DNA of 37,268 nt from Clostridia bacterium (GTDB lineage Bacteria; Bacillota; Sulfobacillia; SLMV01), in NCBI GenBank assembly GCA_003563985.1, contig PWSR01000180.1, forward strand, positions 1 through 37,268, given 5' to 3'. The notes beneath the pieces are model-generated. The model ran no database searches. It was not told where the DNA came from and was given only the letters and a program-made list of their open reading frames with translations. This document shows positions 1 through 8,946 of this stretch, in pieces (within the stretch, counting starts at the first letter, position 1; each line of letters opens with the position of its first letter). The translations under genes were made by a program, and so were the position numbers.

Positions 1-399
1 CCTCGATGGTGCCGCCGTTACCGTCCCGGAGGATCAAGGTGACCTCCAACTTCGCTTCATCCAACTTGTTGACGGTGCGGAGGGAGTCCAGGTGTAGACG
101 TTGTGCCGATTGCTGCGCCGGCGAAGACACGGGGGGCTTGGCCGCGATCTGCGCCACGCTGATCTTCTTGTGATCCACGCGTAACTTCCACCGGGCCGCC
201 AGGGCGCTCTCGATGTCTCGGACGGCCTGCTTAGGATGGCGCTCTTCCCCGACGAGGACGTGGATCTCTTCCAGCGCACCCCACTCGCTGGCCACGACCC
301 GGCACGCATCGATGCCGGATAAGCTCTCCAGGAGACGCTCCACCTGTTCTACCGCAACCCTCTCGGGCAGCCTGCCTACCTCTCCCTCCGAAGTAGCCA
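1..399 (-). CDS. Conserved hypothetical protein, C-terminus cut by window edge; GTG start
   Basis: Manual reverse-strand translation from GTG at 397-399 is open to base 1: VATSEGEVGRLPERVAVEQVERLLESLSGIDACRVVASEWGALEEIHVLVGEERHPKQAVRDIESALAARWKLRVDHKKISVAQIAAK... SD-like GGGAGGA precedes the GTG. Absent from the ORF track, probably because it has no stop inside the window. Confidence 0.75.
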
Positions 400-445
400 C
401 GGATTTCCTCCCATCGCTGCGCTCCCCCGGCGCGGGGGAAACGCA

Positions 446-991
446 CTATTCTGCAGATTCGAAGATCTCGCGTCCCCGGGCCAGGGCCTTCAGGTTCACG
501 GGGATCAGGCCGTGGTGCCTCTCGGGGAGGACATCGGGTAGGACTTCCTCCATCACCTCGAAGGGTAAGCCCTCCAATCCCCCCATCATCGCACCGAGCA
601 TGATCATGTTCGCCACCCGGGCGTTGCCCATGGCGTCGGCCTCTTCGGTGGCGGCCACGCGTACTACCTTGATATCGTCCCGCGTCACTTCATCGGGACA
701 AAGCGAAGTATTGACGTACAGATACCCCGACGGCGTAACCGCCGGCTCGAACTTCGTCAGGGACGGCAGGTTCATCACCGCGCAATCCGAGGGTTCGGTC
801 ACCACCGGTGAACCCACCGGTTCCGTGGATAGCACCACGCCACAGTTTGCCGTTCCCCCGCGCTGTTCGGGCCCGTAGGAGGGAATCCAGGAGACGTTGA
901 GGTCGCGCTTCATCCCCGCGTAGGCCAACATCTGCCCCATCAGCATGACGCCCTGCCCACCGAACCCTGCGATGAGTATTTCGTGATACAT
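446..991 (-). CDS. korC: 2-oxoacid:acceptor (ferredoxin) oxidoreductase gamma subunit
   Basis: IAGFGGQGVMLMGQMLAYAGM...PSYGPEQRGGTANC motif typical of the gamma subunit; next to beta and alpha subunits. Confidence 0.9.
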   Translation of the reverse strand: MYHEILIAGFGGQGVMLMGQMLAYAGMKRDLNVSWIPSYGPEQRGGTANCGVVLSTEPVGSPVVTEPSDCAVMNLPSLTKFEPAVTPSGYLYVNTSLCPDEVTRDDIKVVRVAATEEADAMGNARVANMIMLGAMMGGLEGLPFEVMEEVLPDVLPERHHGLIPVNLKALARGREIFESAE

Positions 992-992
992 G

Positions 993-1739
993 TCATTCCA
1001 CCTCCTCGGGCGAACGAAATTCGCCGAGGGGGTAATACGGAACCAGGTTCTCTTCCATCCATTGCAGCGACTCCACCGGGCTCATTCCCCAATTCGTGGG
1101 GCAGTTGGCAAGTATTTCTACCATACTGAACCCTTCTCCTCGTTCCTGCACCTCGAAGGCCCTCTTGAGGTACTTTTGCGTCGCCCTGAGGTGCTTGATG
1201 TCGTGACAGGATCCACGGGCCAGGTAGGCAGCACCCGGCAGGGTTGCCAGCATCTCCGTCATCCGGATCGGGTTGCCGGTATCCGCCAAATCGCGACCCG
1301 CGGGCGAGGTGGTCGTCTTCTGTCCTTCCAGCGTCGTCGGAGCCATCTGTCCACCGGTCATGCCGTATATGGCGTTGTTGATGAAGACCACGCTGATCTT
1401 CTCGCCCCGGCTCGCGGCGTGAACGATTTCCGCCGTCCCGATGGAGGCCAGGTCCCCGTCGCCCTGGTAGGTGAACACGAAGGAATCGGGCACGGCCCGC
1501 TTGATACCGGTCGCCACCGCGGGGGCGCGTCCGTGGGCAGCCTGCTGGAAATCACATTGGAAATAGTCGTAGGCGAAAACGGCGCATCCCACCGGGGACA
1601 CACCGATGGTCCTGTCGGCGAGATCCATCTCGTCGAGGATCTGGGCCACCATGCGGTGAGCCACTCCGTGGATGCATCCCGGGCAGTAGTGGGTAGCGCC
1701 ATCGGTCAAACTGCGGGGCCTGGTAAATACCGCCTTCAT
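993..1739 (-). CDS. korB: 2-oxoacid:ferredoxin oxidoreductase beta subunit (TPP-binding)
   Basis: HYCPGCIHG near N-terminus, TPP motif YQGDGDLASIGTAEIVHAA...FINNAIYGMTGGQMAPTT; 4-nt overlap with korA. Confidence 0.92.
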   Translation of the reverse strand: MKAVFTRPRSLTDGATHYCPGCIHGVAHRMVAQILDEMDLADRTIGVSPVGCAVFAYDYFQCDFQQAAHGRAPAVATGIKRAVPDSFVFTYQGDGDLASIGTAEIVHAASRGEKISVVFINNAIYGMTGGQMAPTTLEGQKTTTSPAGRDLADTGNPIRMTEMLATLPGAAYLARGSCHDIKHLRATQKYLKRAFEVQERGEGFSMVEILANCPTNWGMSPVESLQWMEENLVPYYPLGEFRSPEEVE

Positions 1740-2815
1740 CGGTCATCCCCCGTTCCCCGTATGAGGTCTTCCATCTGCTGGGTAATGTCGGCGTGGTGAG
1801 GCATGACGCCTCCCGCGGTTCCGTAGAACGCAACCGGTACCGAGGAATCGACGGAGAGGCGTACATCCTCCACCATCTGGCCGAGACTCATTTCGACGGC
1901 GAGGTAGCCCCGCGCCCGATCGGCAAGATCCCGGAATGCCTTCTCCGGGAAGGGCCACAGGCTGATGGGTCGGACCAGTCCTACGTCGTACCCGCGTTCC
2001 CGCAGGTCCGTCATGGAACGCCGCGCGATCCTGGCCGTCGTCCCGTACGCCACCAGGAAGTACTCTGCATCCCCGTGTACCACCTCGTAGCGGACCTCGT
2101 TCTCCTGCATCTCGGCATATTTCCTGGCCAGGTGCTGATTGTGGGCCCAACAGGCATCCGGATCCAGGTAGAGGGAATTGATCAGGTTCAATTCCTCCCG
2201 GTCCCGCCGTCCCTTGGTCGCCCACTCCTTGGTGGGGAGGGTGTCGGGATCCATGAGATCGGGGAAACGGACCGGTTCCATCATCTGGCCGATGACCCCG
2301 TCCCCGAGAATCATGACCGGGTTGCGGTACCTGTCGGCGATGTCGAAGGCCTCGTAGGTGAGATCCACCATCTCCTGGAGCGTCGCAGGGCCGAGCACCA
2401 CCATACGGTAGTCGCCGTGCCCTCCGCCCTTGGTCGATTGAAAATAGTCCGACTGGGCGGGCTGGATGCTCCCGAGACCCGGTCCTCCGCGGACCATGTT
2501 CACGATCACGCAGGGGAGTTCCGCCCCGGCGATATAGGATATACCCTCTTGCTTGAGACTGATGCCCGGACTCGATGACGATGTCATGACGCGAACCCCG
2601 GCCCCCGCGGCTCCGTATACCATGTTGATGGCCGCGACTTCGCTCTCTGCCTGGAGGAAAGTCCCGCCCACTTCGGGCATGCGACCCGACATGTACTCGG
2701 GCAACTCGTTTTGGGGTGTTATGGGGTAGCCGAAAAAGTGGCGACATCCCGCCCGGACGGCGGCCTCGGCGACGGCTTCGTTGCCCTTGACCATTTGCAA
2801 CTGTCTCTCGCTCAT
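1736..2815 (-). CDS. korA: 2-oxoacid:ferredoxin oxidoreductase alpha subunit
   Basis: KGNEAVAEAAVRAGCRHFFGYPITPQNELPEYM...; start MSERQLQMV chosen after SD GGAGGGAGAAGGAA (ORF track extends to 2881). Confidence 0.92.
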   Translation of the reverse strand: MSERQLQMVKGNEAVAEAAVRAGCRHFFGYPITPQNELPEYMSGRMPEVGGTFLQAESEVAAINMVYGAAGAGVRVMTSSSSPGISLKQEGISYIAGAELPCVIVNMVRGGPGLGSIQPAQSDYFQSTKGGGHGDYRMVVLGPATLQEMVDLTYEAFDIADRYRNPVMILGDGVIGQMMEPVRFPDLMDPDTLPTKEWATKGRRDREELNLINSLYLDPDACWAHNQHLARKYAEMQENEVRYEVVHGDAEYFLVAYGTTARIARRSMTDLRERGYDVGLVRPISLWPFPEKAFRDLADRARGYLAVEMSLGQMVEDVRLSVDSSVPVAFYGTAGGVMPHHADITQQMEDLIRGTGDDR

Positions 2816-2837
2816 TTCGTTCCTTCTCCCTCCACCG

Positions 2838-3062
2838 CTATCGTTCCGTCTTCTCGGGACGATAGACCTCGATGGCAACATCGGGGCACATCATGGCGCA
2901 GAAACCGCAGCTGATGCACTCCTCCTGGTCCGTGATCGCGGACGTACGATAACCCTGGCGATTCAACCGGTCCGAGAGATAAACGATCTCCCGGGGACAC
3001 ACCGTGGTGCACAGACCGCATCCCTTGCAGCGTTCCGGATCCAAAATCCATCTCGAATCCAC
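2838..3062 (-). CDS. korD: 4Fe-4S ferredoxin-type subunit of 2-oxoacid oxidoreductase
   Basis: Two CxxCxxCxxxCP clusters (CKGCGLCTTVCP, CISCGFCAMMCP); GTG start at 3062 chosen because AGGAGGG lies 5 nt upstream; the ORF track allows 3089. Confidence 0.85.
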   Translation of the reverse strand: MDSRWILDPERCKGCGLCTTVCPREIVYLSDRLNRQGYRTSAITDQEECISCGFCAMMCPDVAIEVYRPEKTER

Positions 3063-3092
3063 GACAACCCTCCTCTTCCCGAAAACCACAGC

Positions 3093-3791
3093 CTATTCCC
3101 AATCCAAGCGTAACCGGTGCCCTACGGAGATCACCTCTGCATCCCCGGCGGCATCCAGCGCCCATCCCGGTACCTGGCCTTCTACGGTAAGATGTTCCCC
3201 TATTCCCAGGGCAATAATCGGCAAGTTGAGTTCATCTGCGCCGGCCCGAACCACATCCAGGCCCTGCACTACCTCGTCGCGCCCGGTGGAGCGACCCAGG
3301 TTGGGGTTGGCAAACACGCCCGCCACGGGCAATCGGAGGTCGGCGGACAGCGATTTCACACCCTCGGCGATGGCGCCGGGACTCGAACTCATCGGGCGAT
3401 ACGGATTGACCACGGCCAGGGCGCATCCCCCCCGATCCGATACGGCCGAGGCCAGGCCGCCGAGGACGCGGCTGCCCATTCGCCCGCCCCCTACATCCAG
3501 CACGGCGAACTCGGCAAAGGCAATCGCCTCGGATACCCCCGGTGGCAAGACCGGAAGATCCACGCCGGTGGGAAAGCCGCTGGGATATAGGACCTTTACG
3601 CCGGCCCCTTCCAGAATCTCCGCGGCGTCCCGGGCGCGGAAGAAGGGGGTCACCAGGTCCAAGTCGACCAAGACGACCTCTCCCCCGCGCCGTCGGAGGG
3701 CCTCCAGGGACAGGGAGAGGGCGATCTCCGTCTTCCCACTGCCGAAGGCACCTCCCAGGACGAGGGGCGTGCAGGCAAAAAGATCTTCCAC
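3093..3791 (-). CDS. P-loop ATPase of SIMIBI/CobQ-MinD-like type, function unknown
   Basis: Walker A GAFGSGKTE, then EVVLVDLDLVTPFFRARDAAEIL and AVLDVGGGRMGSRVLG; GTG start; sits between amino-acid dehydrogenase and KOR genes. Confidence 0.75.
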   Translation of the reverse strand: MEDLFACTPLVLGGAFGSGKTEIALSLSLEALRRRGGEVVLVDLDLVTPFFRARDAAEILEGAGVKVLYPSGFPTGVDLPVLPPGVSEAIAFAEFAVLDVGGGRMGSRVLGGLASAVSDRGGCALAVVNPYRPMSSSPGAIAEGVKSLSADLRLPVAGVFANPNLGRSTGRDEVVQGLDVVRAGADELNLPIIALGIGEHLTVEGQVPGWALDAAGDAEVISVGHRLRLDWE

Positions 3792-3793
3792 GT

Positions 3794-4855
3794 CTACGTC
3801 CGAATCCGTTGGATGCTTCCGACGGATCGTATGCGCTTCTCGGCCAAGCGTTCCGCTGCCTCGTTGGTCGGGATGTCCTCGGCCTCGCTGGCCTCGAAGA
3901 TATCGAGCAACTTCTCACCGATGGTCTCGACCTTCTTGAGGGCCAGATCGCGATTGTACCCGGAGGGATTGAATTCCTGGGCTACGTTGATGACGCCGCC
4001 CCCGTTGATGACGAAATCCGGGGCGTACAGTATACCCTTTTCCCGCAAGACCTGGCCGTGGCGCGTCTCGGCCAACTGGTTATTGGCGGCACCGGCGACG
4101 ACCCTGCACCTGAGCTCGGGAATGCTGTCATCGTTGACGGTGGCGCCCAGGGCGCACGGTGCGTAGACATCGCACTCGGCGGCGTGGATGGAGTCGGGAT
4201 CGACCACTTCGGCCCCGAAGTCCTCTACGACCTGGTTCAACTTGTCCTCGTAGATGTCGGCCACCAGCAGTTTTGCGCCGGCCTCGTGGAGGTGCTCGCA
4301 AAGGGCATACCCCACGCTGCCCACTCCCTGCACCTCGACGACGACGCCGGTGAGATCGGCGGAGCCTTCCAGGTATTGCATGGCCGCCCGGATGCCGACG
4401 AAGGTTCCATAGGCGGTCACGGGCGACGGGTCTCCGGACTTGTGCCAAAGCCCCGCGACGAAGTCGGTTTCGTCGTTGACGATGTCGATGTCGTCGGGAG
4501 ATACTCCGACGTCCTCGGCGGTTATATACCGGCCGCCCAGGGAGTCGACGAAGCGACCGTAGGCGCGCCACAGGGCCTCGCTCTTATCCCGGCGGGGATC
4601 CGCTATAATGACGCCTTTGCCGCCGCCCAGGTTCAACCCCATGGCCGCGCTCTTGTAGGTCATGCCCTTGGAGAGGCGGAGAACGTCGATGATGGCCTCT
4701 TCCTCGGTTTCGTACGGCCACATCCGCGTGCCTCCCAGGGCGGGACCCAGCGTGGTGTCGTGGATACCGATGATGGCCTTGAGGCCGGATACGCTATCGT
4801 AGCAAAACACTAACTGCTCGTGTTCCATCTCTTGCATGGACTGAAAGATTTCCAC
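3794..4855 (-). CDS. Glu/Leu/Phe/Val dehydrogenase, leucine-dehydrogenase-like (paralog 1)
   Basis: [50 protein letters not shown], Rossmann [13 protein letters not shown]. Confidence 0.9.
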   Translation of the reverse strand: MEIFQSMQEMEHEQLVFCYDSVSGLKAIIGIHDTTLGPALGGTRMWPYETEEEAIIDVLRLSKGMTYKSAAMGLNLGGGKGVIIADPRRDKSEALWRAYGRFVDSLGGRYITAEDVGVSPDDIDIVNDETDFVAGLWHKSGDPSPVTAYGTFVGIRAAMQYLEGSADLTGVVVEVQGVGSVGYALCEHLHEAGAKLLVADIYEDKLNQVVEDFGAEVVDPDSIHAAECDVYAPCALGATVNDDSIPELRCRVVAGAANNQLAETRHGQVLREKGILYAPDFVINGGGVINVAQEFNPSGYNRDLALKKVETIGEKLLDIFEASEAEDIPTNEAAERLAEKRIRSVGSIQRIRT

Positions 4856-4877
4856 GTAGAATTCTCCTCTCAGGCGA

Positions 4878-5957
4878 TTACCGGCGGGGTAAGTAGATGC
4901 GGCTCACCGCGCCCAGGATATTAATGCGTTCCTCCACCAATCGGTCGGCGGCCTCAAAGGGGGTCACCGAAAGTTCCTCGGCCCGCGCGAAGCAGTCCAA
5001 CAGCAACTGATAGAGGGCCTCTGTCTTCTTCATGGCCCGTTCGCGGTTAAATCCTTCCACCTCGTCGGCCACCTGGATCAGTCCGCCCGCGTTGATGATG
5101 TAGTCGGGAATGTACAAGATCCCCATTTCGTGAAGCCGATGACCGATCTCCGGATCGGTCACCTGGTTGTTGGCCGCTCCACCGATGATCTGGCAGCGCA
5201 ACCGACCGATGGTATCTTCGTTCAGGACCCCGCCCAATGCGCAGGGGCTGAAGACATCGCACTCCACATCGTAGATGTCCGCGGGATCCACGGCGCGGGC
5301 GCCATGGGCCGTCACGACGCGTTCGACGGCTTCCCCGTCCACATCGGAGACGATCAGTTCACAGCCCGCTTCATCCAACAATTCCGCGAGGTACTCGCCG
5401 ACCTTGCCGACGCCCTGGATGGCGACCGTCTTACCGCGAAGATCGTCGCTTCCCCAGAGGTGAGAGGCGCCGGCGCGGATGCCGTGCCACACACCGTGGG
5501 CGGTGGTCACCGAGGTGTTACCGCTCCCCCCGGCGTATTCCGGAAGGCCCACCAACCAGTCCGTTTCCTGGCCGGCCACGACGAAATCTTCGCCCGTGGT
5601 ACCCATGTCGGTTCCCGTAAGGAATCTTCCGTGGAGACCCTCGACGAAGCGGCCGAAGGCGCGCAGTAGAATCTCCGTCTTGTCCGTCTTTGGATCGCCC
5701 CAGATGACGGCCTTTCCGCCCCCGTGATTCGTCCGGGTGATCGCCGACTTGGCGGTCATACCCCACGAGAGCGCCAGGGCGTCATCGACGGCCTCGGCCT
5801 CGGTTGGGTAGTCCCGCATGCGGCAGCCGCCCAGGGCGGATCCCAGGGTGGTGTCATGTAGAGCAATGATGCTCCGGAGACCGCTCTCGGAATCGTGGGA
5901 AAATACCAGCTGCTCGTGACCCCTCTCAGCCATTTGCTCAAAGATGCCCAAGTCCAT
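4878..5957 (-). CDS. Glu/Leu/Phe/Val dehydrogenase family (paralog 2)
   Basis: [76 protein letters not shown]. Confidence 0.88.
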   Translation of the reverse strand: MDLGIFEQMAERGHEQLVFSHDSESGLRSIIALHDTTLGSALGGCRMRDYPTEAEAVDDALALSWGMTAKSAITRTNHGGGKAVIWGDPKTDKTEILLRAFGRFVEGLHGRFLTGTDMGTTGEDFVVAGQETDWLVGLPEYAGGSGNTSVTTAHGVWHGIRAGASHLWGSDDLRGKTVAIQGVGKVGEYLAELLDEAGCELIVSDVDGEAVERVVTAHGARAVDPADIYDVECDVFSPCALGGVLNEDTIGRLRCQIIGGAANNQVTDPEIGHRLHEMGILYIPDYIINAGGLIQVADEVEGFNRERAMKKTEALYQLLLDCFARAEELSVTPFEAADRLVEERINILGAVSRIYLPRR

Positions 5958-6337
5958 GCTCCTTTCCCCTTCATCGCTATTCGTACAACATTACGTTTTT
6001 CGATCGCAACCCGACCACAAAATAGGGCCCGCCCGGGAATCATCGACATCCCCTAGTCGCCGTTCGTGCGGGCCGAAAGAGGAGACCACCCCGCCGTTGA
6101 TACATTTCGAGTTGCGGGGTCAATCTGTACTTGTACTTCTCGGAAGATGGGCATTTATCCTCTTAAGGGGCCGCTCGTTCCCTCTCGAATGCTCCGCCGC
6201 ATTAGGCACGATCGCGGCGCCCAATCCTCCCCCGGATCGCGCCTCCGAATCGAGGAACTAACGGTCCTTCTGTAACCAGACGACGGAGGGCAGAAGGGGA
6301 GCAGGATACGGAAATCGTCATTTTCGCCCGATTCTCC

Positions 6338-7144
6338 TCACGGGCTCCGGTGTCGAGCCATCCGGATGCGATCCGCGACCAGGGCGATGAATTCTGAGTT
6401 CGTCGGCTTTCCCTTCGTCGCATCCGGTGCAAATCCCAACCCTTCCGACATCGCCCGGGCGTGTCCCCGATTGCAGGCCGACTCGATGGCATGGCGTATG
6501 GCCCGCTCGACCCGCGTGGGCGTGGTCCGGAATTCCTCCGCCACGGCGGGGTAGAGTTCCTTGGTTACCGCCTCCATCACCCCGAGGTCCTCCACCGCCC
6601 GGAGCACAGCGCTGCGAAGGTAGCGGTAGCCGCGTATATTCGGGGGGATTCCGACGGAACGAATGACCTCGGTGACCACTTGGTAGGGATTTGCCCCCTC
6701 TCCCAAGGAAGCCGCGGAACGCCCCATCCCCGAGCACGACCCGGCATCCCCGCGGGCGGCCTCGCGTATGCGCCGACCCAGCACCTCCAGGTCAAAGGGC
6801 TTGAGCAGAAAGTAGTCCGCCCCGAGTTGGCCGGCGCGACGCGTGATCTTCTCTTGTCCGAAGGCGGATAGAACCAGGATGGACGGAGGAGGGGTCTCTC
6901 CCCGCTCTCGAAGGCGTTCCAGTACCCCGATACCGTCCAGCCTGGGCATGACCACGTCCAGCAGCAGGACGTCCGGACTCTGGGAGCCCAGGGCCTCGAT
7001 GAGTTCGATGCCATCACCGTGGGCACCCATCAGGTGCATATCGGATTCACCCTCCAGGTAATCCCCCAGCAACCGTCGCAAACCTTCGTCGTCTTCGGCC
7101 ATTATGACGCCGATCCGTTCGTCCGTCTCCTTCGCGTGCAACAC
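6338..7144 (-). CDS. spo0A: Sporulation master response regulator Spo0A
   Basis: Receiver domain (LLLDVVMPRLDG, LSAFGQEKITRRAGQLGADYFLLKPFD) plus Spo0A DNA-binding domain (GIPPNIRGYRYLRSAV...TKELYPAVAEEFRTTPTRVERAIRHAIESACNRG...KPTNSEFIALVADRIR). GTG start with strong SD AGGAGGGG. Confidence 0.96.
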   Translation of the reverse strand: MLHAKETDERIGVIMAEDDEGLRRLLGDYLEGESDMHLMGAHGDGIELIEALGSQSPDVLLLDVVMPRLDGIGVLERLRERGETPPPSILVLSAFGQEKITRRAGQLGADYFLLKPFDLEVLGRRIREAARGDAGSCSGMGRSAASLGEGANPYQVVTEVIRSVGIPPNIRGYRYLRSAVLRAVEDLGVMEAVTKELYPAVAEEFRTTPTRVERAIRHAIESACNRGHARAMSEGLGFAPDATKGKPTNSEFIALVADRIRMARHRSP

Positions 7145-7174
7145 GTTACCCCTCCTATATGGAATATATGGCAA

Positions 7175-7204
7175 TTATTACCATTCACGAGCTTCTGGAT
7201 GCAA
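7175..7204 (-). promoter_or_regulatory. Candidate sigma-A-type promoter for spo0A
   Basis: Minus strand TTGCAT-N18-TAATAA (-35 at 7199-7204, -10 at 7175-7180) in an AT-rich patch just upstream of the spo0A SD. Confidence 0.4.
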
Positions 7205-7400
7205 CGCCTCCTTCCTTCTCCCCTCTCTCTCCGATCTTCGAGGGGGAACGACGGCATTCGGGTTCTTTCGCGCAAGCGTCGCAACCACCGGGCTCCCTAT
7301 CCTCGCCCTTACTATCGGCAGCCGCCCGAATAAACTTGAATTCCTCCCGTCCCGTCGAGGTCCGATCCTCCCCCGGCTCGGGTCGGACTCTTCCTACGCC

Positions 7401-7430
7401 TTGCCCGGGCCCGGAAATTGCCATTATCAT
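7401..7430 (+). promoter_or_regulatory. Candidate sigma-A-type promoter for gltX
   Basis: Plus strand TTGCCC (7401-7406)-N18-TATCAT (7425-7430). Confidence 0.3.
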
Positions 7431-7518
7431 TGAGGCGGGAGATCGTCGAAACGAAAACGATCCGATACATCCCTCGAAGGAGTGTGAGATCCCCGCGCCG
7501 GGAGGCCGGGGAGAAATC

Positions 7519-8946
7519 GTGAACGTAAGAGTTAGATTCGCCCCCAGCCCGACGGGTTACATGCACGTGGGTAACGTCCGAACCGCCCTGTTCAACTGGC
7601 TCTTCGCCAGGGGACAGGGGGGCGTCTTCATCCTGCGGATCGAAGATACCGACCAACAACGGCACGTGGAAGAGGCAGTCGAGGTCATCACCGACGGACT
7701 GACCTGGATCGGCATGGATTGGGACGAGGGTCCCGACATCGAAGGTCCCTACGGTCCCTATTTCCAGAGCGAACGCCTCGATCTATACCATGAACACGTC
7801 GATCGACTCATCGCCGACGGGGGTGCCTACCTGTGCTACTGCGAGGCCGAGGGCGCCGCACCGGAATCGGAGTGTCACTGCCGCGAGAGGCACGCCGCGG
7901 GGGATTCGCTCTCCCCCGGCCTGGCCGTCCGACTGGTCAACCCCGGCGGTCGCTCCGAATTCGATGATATCGTCGGCGGACATCTATCCTTTGAAAATGA
8001 GCAATTCGGCGACTACATCCTGGTCAAGTCCGATGGAACTCCCACTTACAATTTCGCCAACGTGGTGGATGACAATGCAATGCGGGTTACGCACGTCATC
8101 CGGGGAGATGATCACGTCTCCAACACACCGCGACAACTGATGCTGTACGAGAAGTTCGGGTACGAGCGGCCCAAGTTTGCCCACCTGCCCCAAATCCTGG
8201 GGCCCGATGGTGCCCGCCTGAGCAAGCGCCACGGAGCGGCGTCCCTGACCGAATACCGGGACCAGGGATTCCTCCCGGAGGCTTTCATGAACTACCTGGC
8301 TCTCCTGGGCTGGTCCCCCCAGGGCGAGCGGGAATTCATGCCACCCGAGGAGCTCGTAGCGCAGTTCCACCTCGAAGATGTGCGCAAGAGTCCCGCGCAG
8401 TTCCACATCGAGAAACTGGTCAGCCTCAACTCCATGTACATGGAGACTCTGGAGCCCGGAGAAAAGCGGCGCCTCGCTTCGGATGCCCTGGTGAAGGCGG
8501 GGATACTGGATGCAGAAAGCCTGGGGGATCCGGAGATGGAGTCGTACTTGGACGATATCGTCGAAGCCCTGGGGAATCGATTCCGGTACGGCGCCCAGAT
8601 CGTGGAGTTCGGCGCCCACTTCTTCGCCGATGAAGTGACGATACCGGTGGACCTGGCATCCTACTTCGCCGAGGACGACGTCCGCTGCGCCCTGGCGGCC
8701 GCGGCCGAATCCTTCGAAAACGCGCCGGAATGGACGGAGGACGCCATCGAATCCATCGTGCGCGGATCGGCCTCGGAGGCCGGCCTCAAGGCGGCACCCC
8801 TGATCCACGGCATCCGGGTCGCACTGTCGGGCATGACCGCCGGTCCGAGCCTATTCACTCTGGTCCGACTGGTTGGCCCCGCTCGCTCCGCCGACCGGAT
8901 CCGGCGGGCACTGGAGACCTTCCCGGCGGCGGCGGAAAGAAAGTAG
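7519..8946 (+). CDS. gltX: Glutamate--tRNA ligase
   Basis: VNVRVRFAPSPTGYMHVGNVRTALFNWLFAR, FILRIEDTDQQR, LSKRHGA (KMSKS-like); GTG start after GGGGAG SD; upstream part of ORF 7159-8946 is spurious. Confidence 0.95.
   Translation: MNVRVRFAPSPTGYMHVGNVRTALFNWLFARGQGGVFILRIEDTDQQRHVEEAVEVITDGLTWIGMDWDEGPDIEGPYGPYFQSERLDLYHEHVDRLIADGGAYLCYCEAEGAAPESECHCRERHAAGDSLSPGLAVRLVNPGGRSEFDDIVGGHLSFENEQFGDYILVKSDGTPTYNFANVVDDNAMRVTHVIRGDDHVSNTPRQLMLYEKFGYERPKFAHLPQILGPDGARLSKRHGAASLTEYRDQGFLPEAFMNYLALLGWSPQGEREFMPPEELVAQFHLEDVRKSPAQFHIEKLVSLNSMYMETLEPGEKRRLASDALVKAGILDAESLGDPEMESYLDDIVEALGNRFRYGAQIVEFGAHFFADEVTIPVDLASYFAEDDVRCALAAAAESFENAPEWTEDAIESIVRGSASEAGLKAAPLIHGIRVALSGMTAGPSLFTLVRLVGPARSADRIRRALETFPAAAERK

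Noticed and set aside
7441-7465. Possible Spo0A box (cGTCGAA) upstream of gltX
   Set aside because: Mismatches the TGNCGAA consensus at the first position; short motif with high chance frequency. No good box found near spo0A.
7159-7518. N-terminal 120 aa of the ORF ending in gltX
   Set aside because: GluRS starts at VNVRVRFAPSPTG with its own SD; the upstream part is the spo0A-gltX intergenic region.
7175-7518. T-box riboswitch upstream of gltX
   Set aside because: No recognisable TGGNACCGCG T-box sequence or terminator/antiterminator seen.
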